The translations under genes were made by a program, and so were the position numbers. Below are positions 1-10,123 of a DNA stretch of 64,000 bases, piece by piece. The notes beneath the pieces were generated by a model. That model made no database searches, had not been told where the DNA came from, and worked only from the letters and a program-made list of their open reading frames with translations. The stretch is from Platerodrilus igneus. Taxonomy: Eukaryota; Arthropoda; Insecta; Coleoptera; Lycidae. The number at the start of each line of letters is the position of its first letter. Position 1 is the stretch's first letter. Where the stretch lies: contig JARFIW010001469.1 of the NCBI GenBank assembly GCA_036346225.1, positions 10,820,001 to 10,884,000 of the forward strand, given 5' to 3'.

Positions 1-657
1 CAAATTTTAAAAGCGTAGAGAATCTTGAAGCCGTAAATATAATCCTGTTGAATGGTGTGATTAACTAAAGAAACGATACTTTGAAGCTACGAGGACAGTA
101 ACCTTCAGGTAAATTATACTATTTTGTTTGACATTTTTGTGTGTATTGAATGACTTTATAATTGATTTACTTTAAATGGACATTAGTGAAATTGTTCTAA
201 CCATAAAAGTTTAATTTTAAGATGAAATTTGCTTGTTTAAGTAAAAGGGTATTTTGTTTTGATGTTCGGGAATATGATGAAAATTTGGGTATGTCTTTGA
301 GCTCAATTAGACGAACCTGGTTAATTAACGTAAAGGGGTGGTAGATGCTCCTTTATACTCAGACTCCGGTCTGCTTATATTGTTATATTAATTAGTAGGC
401 ATCCAACAAGGACTTTAATTGTGGATGCACAGTAAAATGATAATAAAATTAATCTTGAAATTCTTTTTAAAACTGAAATTTATGCTGAGTTTTAAATTTG
501 AAATTTTAATGTATTCTGAATATTGATGTAAATAGAGTTAACGTTGATGTTTTTGGTAGGAATGTGTTTGTTTTTTTTATGAATGAGGAGGTTTATAACA
601 TTAGGTGAGCAGCCGAGGCGAAAAGCGTAGTTCACGGATTTTAAAGGTATCACAGCA
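1..657 (+). repeat. 3' part of a family U long LTR (truncated by window edge)
   Basis: This stretch matches the 3' part of the two 2.1-kb LTRs at 15375-17486 and 20569-22676 almost base for base, from the block beginning AAAAGCGT through GGTGAGCAGCCGAGGCGAAA. It ends with the same terminal ATCACAGCA. About 60 bases present near the end of the other copies are missing here. It is followed by a short AT run and then copy A of family M. Whether it is a solo LTR or one end of a full element cannot be decided because the left part lies outside the window. Confidence 0.85.
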
Positions 658-663
658 ATATAT

Positions 664-1185
664 TGTTGCGATCCACTATTAGGCAACCCGTCAAACATAC
701 AAACGCCCGGGGCACAGCGTATTCTTCAGCATTCGAGAATCCTTCTACAAAGTTCTAGATAATGAGTCATATCTTAATGCAGGGTATATATAAGGCCGCT
801 TATGAATGTAAGAGTTAGTCTATTCTTGAATGTCTAATATAAATTATATCGTTGTAAAGTAAACGTAGTTGAGTTTTTAGAATATATACATAAATGATAT
901 GCTGTGTCTAATGTGCATGCAGCTTGCAGTATACATAAATAAATAGAAGTGTATAAACAAATAGTTGTGTTAGTGTGGTTATTGGACCTAGGGTAAAGAA
1001 GTTAATTTAAGAAGATATTAGTGCTTGTAAATTCATTAGTGTAATAGTGCTTCATTGTTAAGTGGACTGAAAACATCTATAAATAAGGCATATACTGTTA
1101 ATTAGACTTGTGAACAGTGAGTAATAAAGACCATTATTATTACTTGTTTTAAATTAAAGAAACGCGGTAGTAGTAGCGCGTTACA
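664..1185 (+). repeat. 5' LTR of family M copy A
   Basis: The LTR is 522 bp, begins TGTTGCG and ends TTACA. A TATA box (GGGTATATATAAG) lies near 783-795 and an AATAAA signal near 1123, so U3 is short and U5 is about 60 bases. It is identical to 6715-7236 except for one A/G difference in the stretch GTTA(A/G)TTTAAGAAG. It belongs to the LTR subtype with GATCCACTATTAGG near the start. Confidence 0.95.
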
Positions 1186-1186
1186 C

Positions 1187-1204
1187 TGGTGTCAGGCATT
1201 TGTG
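1187..1204 (+). other. Primer binding site, probably for a leucine tRNA
   Basis: TGGTGTCAGG starts one base after the LTR. It is complementary to the 3' end of typical leucine tRNAs (CCTGACACCA). Copy B has the same element with a longer match (48670-48679, minus strand). The primer identity rests on general knowledge of tRNA-Leu ends, not on a host tRNA seen here. Confidence 0.6.
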
Positions 1205-1260
1205 GGGTATATAGTGATTAATTTAAAACACAAGTCTAAAGACATTTAAGTAGTTTATAT

Positions 1261-2476
1261 ATGCCAGTTACAAGGAGTCAAAATAAGATGGAGGCAGAAA
1301 GTTTAATGAATTTCCTTAAGGATTTTAAATCCGAAATGCAAGTGACACTTAGTGAAAATGCTGAGAAAATGGAGGAGAGGTAGGCTAAACTGGAAGTGAC
1401 ACTAAACGAAAACTTAGTGAAGTCAGTTGAACTGGAATCGACCCTTAAAGAATTTAAATACGGCATGGAAATGACACTTAGTGAAAATGCTGAGAAAATA
1501 GAGGAAAAGTTAAGTGAAAATACAGCCACGTTAGAACGAAGATTAATGGAAAGTTCCATTGCATTGAAAAAAGATTTCACTGAACAGGTAAAAACAGTTG
1601 AGCAAAAGTTGGACAGTAAATTGATAAAAATGGAAGAAGATGTGATGAGGTTGCAAGAACAAGTAATTTCACTAACAACGCGGCCACTTGAATTGCCAAG
1701 CCAAGTTGTTAATCAGAAGTTTTCCAGAAATAAGAACCACGGAAAGAAGCGAGTCAATTCCGTCTAAATTTAAAGTAAAACCACCTACATTCGATGGTAA
1801 AACACCTTGGCCCACATATTTGAAACAATTTGAAGCTGCTGCAATAGCCAACGGTTGGTGCAACAAAGAGAAGGCTATCTCTCTAATAGTGGCCCTACGG
1901 GGGGAAGCTCTTAACATCTTACAAACGATTCCCGATCACCAGCAGAATGATTACGGCCTCTTAACATCGAAGCTTGAGATGAGATATGGAGACGCTCACC
2001 TTCAACAGGTTTACCACGCACAAGTTAAGAACCGCTCGCAAAAGACAAGTGAAAGCCTGCAAGAATTCGAAGCTGACATCGCCAGATTAGTTAGATTGGC
2101 ATATCCAACGGCACCAGATAGTTTCCTCGAACAACTGGCTGTACAAACATTTGTGGATGGCGTTAAAGATGGCGAAATACAGCAAGCGCTAAGATTAGCA
2201 CGGCCAAAGATGTTAGATGACGCACTGGCTCATGCGCTTGAATTTGAAGCAGCTAAGCAGACATCACACAGAATGAGTCACAAAGTTCGGTCTGCCTTAG
2301 AGGAACCTGATCAAGCGCAGAACAGCATAGAGGAAATAATCAACCGTGTGGAAAAGCTTGAAAGACAACGACCGCGGAGATGGGGTCTGCGATGCTGGAA
2401 CTGCGGCGAAGTTGGTCATATACAGAGACGCTGCACTCAACCAAAAAAACAACCGGTTGAGCAGCAGGAAAACTAA
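1261..2476 (+). pseudogene. gag: gag of family M copy A (one stop, one frameshift)
   Basis: This encodes the structural capsid and nucleocapsid polyprotein. The start is the ATG at 1261; copy B begins with the same residues MPVTRSQ. The first 130 or so residues are charged and coiled-coil-like, with the repeated phrase LSENAEK. This part is longer than in copy B because the LSENAEK block is present twice. TAG interrupts codon 41 (1381-1383), and a one-base shift near 1720 moves the frame. The remainder (about 1775-2476) is a retrotransposon capsid domain ending in a CCHC zinc knuckle at 2393-2434 (CWNC, GEVGH, QRRC), expected to bind RNA. Copy B reads from gag into protease without a stop, whereas copy A has TAA at 2474. 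Confidence 0.88.
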
Positions 2477-3490
2477 AGCAAGTCGACGTAAGGGGGCGAA
2501 CGTCGACAGCACAACGTAGTGCCCCGGAGATTGTCATCCGTGCTGCATCGTCGATGGGGAGTCTGGACAGCATTTATATCGATGGAAGAATTAATGGTAG
2601 GGGTGTCCGATTACTCGTGGATACAGGAGCGACAAAACTATTGTGAGACCAGATTTGGTTGGTCGTGGAAAATGCTACCTGTATCGGTGTGTCTTCGAAC
2701 GGCAAGTGGTGAGAAAATTTGTACTCACGGAGAGACTGCCGTTATGTTGACAATTGGGGACAAATTAATTAATCATCGAGTGTTGGTAGCTGAAATTACA
2801 GAAGAAGTGATCTTGGGAATGGATCTCATGAGAGAATATGGGTTTCATGTAAACATGAAAGAAAATGTGCTTCGGATAGATGATGATGAGATTCCATTTC
2901 AAGGTAGGAGTAACCAGACGATGCAAGTTCGAATGATTTGCGATATGAAAATACCCGAGAAGGCAGAAATGATAGTAATGGGATGCCCGGATGGTACGCT
3001 CCGGGAAGGACAAGTATGCATGATGGAAGCAACTGAATCGGGAGTGGGTCAGGAGGGACTTCTGATTGGAAGAACGCTGGTAAAGTCTCGAAATATGGTA
3101 CCAGTAAGGGTGCTGAACATTAATCCCCATACAGTGACCCTGAAGAAAGGCATGATTGTGGGAAGTTGCATTCCAGTATGTCATATTAAACGTTGTATGG
3201 ACGACACGAAAATAAACCAACCAACGGTTGCTCACAGAAATTGCTGGATATGTTGATACCCTCGTGTCAAGGATTAAATGGCGACCAACTGGGCAAGGTA
3301 AAAGAACTGGTCGTACGATATCGAGGTGTGTTTGCACTGGATGATAGTGAGAAAGGAAGGACGAATGTTGTGCAACACAAGATCAATACTGGAGATGCGC
3401 AACCGATAAGACAACACCCAGGCGGCTTCCTTTGGCAAAACGTAAGGAAGCTGAGCAAATTATCACCGATATGGAAGAACAGGGAGTGAT
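2477..3490 (+). pseudogene. pro: Aspartic protease and linker to RT, family M copy A (frameshifted)
   Basis: The retroviral-type protease matures the polyprotein. The active-site motif LLVDTGA is at about 2611-2631, with the catalytic Asp codon at 2620-2622. A one-base loss a few codons later shifts the frame. The downstream flap and C-terminal parts (motif [12 protein letters not shown] near 2811-2840) are read in the frame of the open stretch ending at 3256. Further one-base shifts follow near 3215 and 3420. Copy B has the same region open in a single frame, which fixes the true path. In copy B the active-site Asp is replaced by Asn, so each copy keeps what the other lost. Confidence 0.8.
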
Positions 3491-4842
3491 TGAACCTCGA
3501 ATAGTCCATGGGCATCCCCGGTAGTGCTTGTCAAGAAAAGGACGGGTCGACAAGGTTTTGTGTAGACTACCGGCGGCTTAATAATGTGACAAAGAAAGAC
3601 AGCTATCCTTTGCCCAGAATTGATGACACCTTAGATACTCTATCCGGATCTAAATGGTTTTCGACCTTGGAATTGAAAAGCGGATACTGGCAGGTAGGCT
3701 TGGAGCCAAACGATAAAGAAAAGACTGCGTTTACAATTGGAACTGGATTATGGCAGTTCAAGGTCATGCCATTTGGATTATGCAATGCTCCTGCTACTTT
3801 TGAACGATTGATGGAGTCGGTACTGCGTGGACTGTCCCGGAAGACATGTCTGGTGTACCTGGACGACGTGATAGTGTTAGGCCGGTCTTTTGAAGAACAT
3901 CTTAAGAACCTAGAGGAGATATTCCAAAGATTACGCGGGGCAAACCTTACATTAAGCCCCAAGAAGTGCCACCTATTTGGAAAAGAGGTGAAATACCTAG
4001 GACATGTCGTCTCAGAGACCGGAATAAGAGCTGACCCTGACAAAATAAAAACGGTACAAGAGTGGCCTACACCAGCAGATATACACCAACTACGCAGTTT
4101 TCTAGGATTGTGCACATATTACCGACGTTTTATACTTGGGTTTGCGAACATTGCCAAACCGTTAACAAAATTAACCGAAGATGGACAAGAATATGATTGG
4201 AATGACGACTGCCACAGAGCATTTGAACAACTGAAACGACTACTAGTTACAGCACCAATTTTGAGTTATCCGCGGATGGAGGGAAAGTTTGTGTTGGATA
4301 CCGATGCCAGTAACACAGCTATAGGAGGCGTTCTTTCTCAAGTGCAGGACGGACAAGAAAAAGTTATTGGGTATTTCAGCAAGGTCTTGTCGCGGCCAGA
4401 AAGGAACTATTGTGTGACAAGAAGGGAGCTGTTGGCCGTCGTCAAATCCGTAGAGCACTTTTATAAGTACTTATACGGCCGTAAATTCCTGTTGAGAACA
4501 GACCATGCCGCACTGAAATGGTTACTGCAGTTTCGAAATCCTGAAGGGCAAGTGGCAAGGTGGATAGAGCGGCTGCAGGAATATGACTTTGATACGGAAC
4601 ATCGTGTAGGAACTAGCCATCGGAATGCAGACGCTCTATCAAGGAGACCTTGTCCAATGGACTGCAATCATTGCTCCAAGATGGAAGAGAAAATAAGTGT
4701 CATCCATAGAATGACGGTAACCGATGATACTTGGCAACTCGAAAGAATACGAGAAGACCAGGAGAATGACGCCGAATTGGGACGTATTATTGAGTGGAAA
4801 ATAGAGGACAACGACCAGCTTGGGAAGAAATTAGTATTTTAA
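3491..4842 (+). pseudogene. pol: Reverse transcriptase and RNase H, family M copy A
   Basis: This domain copies the element RNA into DNA and removes the RNA strand. The open part begins near 3508 and runs 444 codons. RT motifs appear in order: [16 protein letters not shown], the [12 protein letters not shown] box, and the catalytic YLDD box at 3856-3867 (YLDDVIV), followed by SPKKCHLF and YLGHVVS. RNase H follows, with [11 protein letters not shown] near 4300 and TDHAALKWL near 4500, and then a chromo-free tether leading to integrase. The frame is lost at 4842 next to a run of A and T. The sequence is typical of Ty3/gypsy elements; I cannot place it in a named clade from memory. Confidence 0.93.
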
Positions 4843-5941
4843 GTAGGAGCCTGAAGGCATACTGGTCACAGTGGGACTCCTTGATGATGGAAAATAGAAT
4901 CTTGAAACGACGCCTGGAATTTGAAGATGGCACTGAGAGACTTCAAGTGATAGTGCCGAGAAGCAGAGTGCCGGAAGTGTTGCAGCACTTGCACGATGGT
5001 ATTTCCGGAGGGCACTTTGGCGTGAAAAGAACTCTCGAAAGAGTGAGAGAAAGATTCTATTGGGTGAACTGCAAAGAAGATGTGAAGGAGTGGTGCCGGA
5101 AATGTGAATTGTGTGCCTCTGCAAATGGCCCGGTCTCAAAACGGAAAGCCCCAATGAGACAGTATAACGTGGGGAATCCTTTTGAAAGGGTAGCCATTGA
5201 TATAGCTGGTCCGTTTCCTGAATCAGAGAAAGGAATAAATACATCTTGGTTGCAATGGATTATTTTACCAAATGGCCGGAGGCATATGCTATACCTAACC
5301 AAGAAGCCGAGACGGTTGCAGATGTACTAGTGAGGGAGTTGTTTTGTCGCTTTGGAGTTCCGTTGGAATTACACTCCGATCAAGGTCGGAACTTCGAATC
5401 AGCGTTGTTTCAAAACGTCTGCAAGCATCTTGGAATCAGGAAAACTAGAACCACGCCACTTCATCCTCAATCGGATGGAATGGTTGAAAGAGTGAACAGA
5501 ACGTTAGGAAAGTACCTGGCCAAAGTTGTCTCTGAACATCAACGGGACTGGGACCAATATCTACATTTGTTCCTACTGGCGTACCGATCTTCGGTACATG
5601 ACAGCACAGGATACTCGCCCGCTTGCGTAATGCTAGGACGTGAATTGCGGCTACCATGTGATCTTCAGTTTGGATTTAAACCTGGAGAAGAGATCGCCGG
5701 TGAAGATTACGTTAGTAAGCTTCGTGAAAGATCAAATAGTATTCACGAAAACGTCCGAAAGAATATACAGGCAGCAAGCGATCGAATGAAATCACAATAT
5801 GACACGAGAGCACAAGAAGGTGGTTATCAACCTGGAGATTTAGTGTGGTTGTACAATCCACAAAGAAAACGTGGATTGTCGCCAAAACTACAAAGACAAT
5901 GGGAAGGGCCGTACGAAGTGTTAAAAGGATTAATGATGTAG
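4843..5941 (+). pseudogene. int: Integrase, family M copy A (two frameshifts)
   Basis: Integrase inserts the element DNA into the host chromosome. The N-terminal HHCC zinc site is visible (HLHDG, GGHFG, then WCRKCELC at about 4986-5113). The catalytic core has Asp at 5199-5201 (DIAGPFP), Asp at 5378-5380 (HSDQG) and Glu at 5486-5488 (MVERVN). The last two are separated by exactly 35 residues, the canonical D35E spacing. A GPY/F-type C-terminal motif (RQWEGPYEV) sits near 5900. Single-base losses near 5233 and 5937 break the frame. All catalytic residues are kept. Confidence 0.92.
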
Positions 5942-6809
5942 TGTACCGGATCAGAAGATCCCTCGTGGTAAACCGAAAGTGGTACACTTTGACCGTTTAA
6001 CACCCTACACTGGCAACAACCAGGAAGACTCAAATAATGATAATGGTGTTCGGCAAGTTATTAATCATGAGCCAAATGCAGATTTTGAGAGCTTTATGAC
6101 GGCGTATGGTGGTTCCGCTAAAGCGAGATTTGGCGTTGTTGTTGAAAAACAGCAAGATCTGTTTAGAGCACCAGAAGAGTATTCCCTTGCACATTGCGTA
6201 GCTCAAGATTTGGCAATGTCAAGGGAATAGCTGTTGTTTTCAAGAAAAGTTTGGATGTGTGGATGAATTAGTACAACAGCAGCCAACTGTAGGAAAATCT
6301 TTGGTTCTTCAAGATAAAAATCGTTATGTTTACTATCTGGTCACCAAATATTCTTCATGGCAGAGACCTAGTTATGGACATCTATGGGAGGCTTTGCTAA
6401 ATCTTAAGGCGCAGATGATGGAAAATGGAGTAACGAGACTAGCGGTGCCCAAGCTGGGCTGTGGACTGGATCGCTTGGATTGGAGGATAGTCCGAAATAT
6501 GCTAGAAGTAGTTTTCCAGGAACCAACGTCCAGGTTCTTGTTTGTTGTTATCAACCGGTTGCCTACCAAGACCATGAAAAGAGTGTTGACTGTTACTTCC
6601 AACGACGCGGTGGATGCACCAGAGGAGATAGCTGCCGATACCGTCACCAGTCATCGAATTGGCGTCAAGATGGATTTACAGTTACGAGACGTAACGGTTT
6701 TAAAGAGGGGGCAGTGTTGCGATCCACTATTAGGCAACCCGTCAAACATACAAACGCCCGGGGCACAGCGTATTCTTCAGCATTCGAGAATCCTTCTACA
6801 AAGTTCTAG
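5942..6809 (+). pseudogene. Pol C-terminal extension: TARG1/OARD1-like macrodomain plus CCCH zinc finger, copy A
   Basis: Downstream of the integrase GPY/F motif, pol continues for about 280 codons. A short linker leads into a macrodomain (about 6129-6570) whose landmarks follow human TARG1/OARD1, which removes ADP-ribose from acidic residues: DLFRAPEEYSLAHC, FKK with FG, YYLVTK and PKLGCGLD. The Lys codon at 6346-6348 and the Asp codon at 6469-6471 correspond to human Lys84 and Asp125, and the spacing of 41 residues is identical. A CCCH zinc finger follows at 6591-6647 (C-x7-C-x5-C-x3-H). Single-base losses near 6222, 6250 and 6527 break this copy; copy B shows the macrodomain and finger in one frame. 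The frame runs past the polypurine tract and ends inside the 3' LTR. Function in the element is inference. Confidence 0.85.
6701..6714 (+). other. Polypurine tract of family M copy A
   Basis: TAAAGAGGGGGCAG lies immediately upstream of the 3' LTR and is the expected primer for plus-strand DNA synthesis. The same tract is present in copy B at 42954-42967 on the minus strand. It lies inside the coding frame of the CCCH-finger segment. Confidence 0.85.
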
Positions 6810-7236
6810 ATAATGAGTCATATCTTAATGCAGGGTATATATAAGGCCGCTTATGAATGTAAGAGTTAGTCTATTCTTGAATGTCTAATATAAATTATAT
6901 CGTTGTAAAGTAAACGTAGTTGAGTTTTTAGAATATATACATAAATGATATGCTGTGTCTAATGTGCATGCAGCTTGCAGTATACATAAATAAATAGAAG
7001 TGTATAAACAAATAGTTGTGTTAGTGTGGTTATTGGACCTAGGGTAAAGAAGTTAGTTTAAGAAGATATTAGTGCTTGTAAATTCATTAGTGTAATAGTG
7101 CTTCATTGTTAAGTGGACTGAAAACATCTATAAATAAGGCATATACTGTTAATTAGACTTGTGAACAGTGAGTAATAAAGACCATTATTATTACTTGTTT
7201 TAAATTAAAGAAACGCGGTAGTAGTAGCGCGTTACA
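6715..7236 (+). repeat. 3' LTR of family M copy A
   Basis: The LTR is 522 bp with TG...CA ends and one difference from the 5' LTR. It is followed by ATAT, the target duplication. It encodes the last 30 or so codons of the pol extension in its first 95 bases. Confidence 0.95.
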
Positions 7237-9960
7237 ATATATAATATATTACGGTGACGGGTCAGGCTAATCATGTGTAAATAGGTCAAGTATGTATTTA
7301 TGTAAGCACCCTGTATATAGAAAACAAAAATTTATTAATTACGCTTCAAATTAATTAAATTGGTATAAAAACGGACAGTATAATATGTAGATTTCAATCA
7401 ATAATTTATTTATTACGCTTAAAATTAACTAGTTTGGGATATAAGGGCATATTTTAATGAAAGTTCAAATCAATAATTTGTATACGTTAATTTAATGCAA
7501 GGTTGAAAATTGTGTACAAAAATTTGCAGTATTAAAGCTCTGCAGGGTAAAATCAATAATTTAATAACATACATTTATTAAATTCGTAGAATGCTACAAA
7601 GTTTGAGGCAGCAAAACAAGTTGAAAACAACCAAGGAGTTCAAGGAATAAACGCTTAGGGGAGATAAGCTATTCTGGTAAAAGCTAGAATACGTTACAAA
7701 AACATTTCAAAGTTGTGTCCAACAGAAAGATACAAGGTTAACAAACAGGCGACTAGTCTGCAAACAAATCAAGAATCGGTATAAATTAACAGAGTAAGAT
7801 GGAGAATATAGCAGGTGGCTATATGACAAACAGTTTTCAAGCGCGTGACAGAAGAGTGTGTTTTAAAATCAAATAAGCGGGACGGAGATGCAACATGTTT
7901 GTGAACGTTATTAATTTATCAAGGCGCACGTGTAGGAAGGGCACTAACCGTAGACGACATGGCAATAGTGAGACTCTAAGAAGGACGGAGAATATGCGTT
8001 AGATAAAGATAGCAGTAGAGTGGAAATAATGTCGACTTAGTAAGTAGAAAAACAAGACAGAGACAAGAAAAGGTGGGTATTAAATCGTGAGTGCAATAAG
8101 AATATAGACGCGGACATAAGAGGTGTGCTAAGGATTTGTTAGAGGGAATAGTAGAGTGACGGATTCCACGGAAAATACGGAGGTTGGCTATTAGTTTTTC
8201 GGAGTAAAGTGTCGGTGGGGCGGTAAAATTCTGAGTTTTGAAAGTTCGTTATGTTGTTTGTACGGGAAAATTTTGTGAAATTGTGAGCGGTTGCTAGAGT
8301 TCGAGAAAAGCAGTGTAAAAATATGTGACAAAAGGGGGGGGGTTTGAGCTTGTATGAGCGTTGCCGGAGGTGGTAAGGCTCTCTTATTTTTCGCTGATTT
8401 TCTGATGCACTTTGCTTACATTGAGTACCGTTGAGAAGACATCCTAGCGTAAAAACCGGGTGATAGTGCAGTCCACCAAATGTATTTTTCAGTGTTATAA
8501 AAGCACAAGCAGGTGCAATTGAAGTAAACGGGTTGAACATATTTGTATAAATAATTATGACGAGTAATACTGGATGTTGCTGAGGTAAGCGATTGAATTA
8601 CATCTTGAACGAGAGTGCTGGTTGGGCGTTAAGTGGAGTTTGAACTCTGAATGGGGAGCTGTATGGAAGGCATCCACGAATCGTTGGGGAAATTGGATGA
8701 ACGAGTCAAAATGGAATGGTTGTCCTAGTTAGAAAGCAGACGTTGGGTGTAATCCAGTAACATGAGCTTGGTGGACGTCATCTACTGAAGTGGTGATTCC
8801 GGAGAACACTCCAGGTAACGAATTCTTTTTATTGAACTGATGTGCATGCATTGAATTATAAAAACTATGAGTAATTTGAGTTAATTGGTGAAAAATGTAT
8901 TAACTGAAAATTAATTTGATTGATATATGGAAAGACACTTTTGTATTTTAAATCTGAGCGTGTAAATACACGAATAAAAATTTTCTTTGATGTAAGGAGT
9001 AAACGGGTCTCTAGCGTAATTTGATAATGCAATAATTTATGCATACAAAATAAAAGGAGTTTATACTGAACTCATCATAGACCTGGGAAAAGCAAATTCG
9101 GGGTTTGAGATAGGCCCATCTACTTTTAAATGAAATGTTGAAGTATAGACGAACATATAATTCACGAGAATTTAGATTGAACTGAAGTGTGAAATATTTT
9201 ATTGTAAATAATTTGTAAATATTGAGATTGTGTGAAACATAATTTATGTGACATGAATAAAAGGGTGTATGTTTTGTCGAAAAATTTTATTTTTGAATTA
9301 TTTTTTTTATATATAAAGATGTTGAGAGCATGAGTAGCCGTGGAAGATTAGCCTGAGTAAGCATAAATTGTTTTATTTATGTAAAGATTGGAGGAGTTTG
9401 GTTTTGAGCTCAGCTGGGGTATGTAGAAATTCATAAGAAGGGCACGATTTTTAGGGCAAATTTCCAGGAAAACCACAGCAATATATATACACAAACGAAA
9501 AGGAATTTCTAAAATTAAAAGAAATTTAAAACAAACATGGAATGTCTTGAGACTATTATTTATTTTAAACATTCCACTAAAAGTCATTTGTAACAAAACA
9601 TTTAAGATACCTTTATCTAGAGCAGTGCAAAATATACATGTCACTGGGTTTCAAAAAAATACGTCGGTTAAGTAGAAAGACAGCAATGTTTATTTAGGAA
9701 ATATGAATACACTCATTAACTACTACTGGCTTTATCGTATTTGAAAGGAAACGCCTTTGTTTGCACTTTATATAAAGGTGTGCAATTTTACACAAGTACT
9801 TATGTAACACCACACATTTAGAAACCTTAAAAGATTTTATCGGAACAATCATTATTTTTAAAACAAACAAAATTAAATGTAAACGGGTTTAACTAAAACT
9901 AAATAGTTTGGTAAAGTCTATCATCACTCTTTGAACTTTAAATGAATTAATTATCTATTT
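7237..9960. other. No recognisable gene
   Basis: This is AT-rich DNA with short open frames on both strands (for example 8139-8540 and 9348-9644, minus strand). None shows a domain, a credible start context or a repeat partner in the window. A run of eight or nine G lies near 8334-8343. The region 7600-8830 is somewhat richer in GA than its surroundings and could be the decayed body of an unrecognised element. Confidence 0.5.
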
Positions 9961-9972
9961 TAAATAAAATTA

Positions 9973-10020
9973 GCATGTGTCCAACCAGTTCAAGAGCTGA
10001 AAACCTAATGATGATGAAAA
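9973..10020 (+). repeat. 3' tail fragment of an RTE-like element
   Basis: This short match resembles the conserved 3' end of the RTE-like family found elsewhere (for example 29815-29860 reversed). It contains ATGTGTCCAACCAGTTC and ends in a (GAT)n-type run, CTAATGATGATGAAAA. Only the last 50 bases are present. Confidence 0.55.
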
Positions 10021-10123
10021 TGTTATATTGCAAATTTACCTTTGTCTAGGTGCAGTTAGACAATAGTACAATCGATCTCTAAAACATTTTAATCTGTATG
10101 GATATTATTTTTATAGAGATCAT

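Larger units (their letters stand above)
664..7236 (+). mobile_element. Ty3/gypsy LTR retrotransposon, family M copy A, with macrodomain and CCCH finger
   Basis: This is a complete LTR retrotransposon by structure. It has two 522-bp LTRs (TGTTGCG...TTACA) that differ at one base that I can find, a 4-bp target duplication ATAT (660-663 and 7237-7240), a primer binding site right after the 5' LTR, and a polypurine tract before the 3' LTR. The domain order gag, protease, reverse transcriptase, RNase H, integrase is that of Ty3/gypsy (Metaviridae). Pol carries an unusual C-terminal extension. The reading frame is broken by one stop and about ten single-base indels, so the copy as given cannot encode a full polyprotein. 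Near-identical LTRs imply a recent insertion, and it landed right beside the end of a family U LTR. Confidence 0.95.

Noticed and set aside
6259..6813. Continuous frame carrying on from the macrodomain as VVINRLPTKTMKRVL
   Set aside because: Comparison with copy B shows a lost G; the native frame after the domain is the one with the CCCH finger.
8139..8540. 133-codon minus-strand frame
   Set aside because: No domain, no repeat partner and biased composition; opposite a G-rich stretch. Treated as chance.
9348..9644. 98-codon hydrophobic minus-strand frame
   Set aside because: Hydrophobicity follows from AT richness; no family or context.
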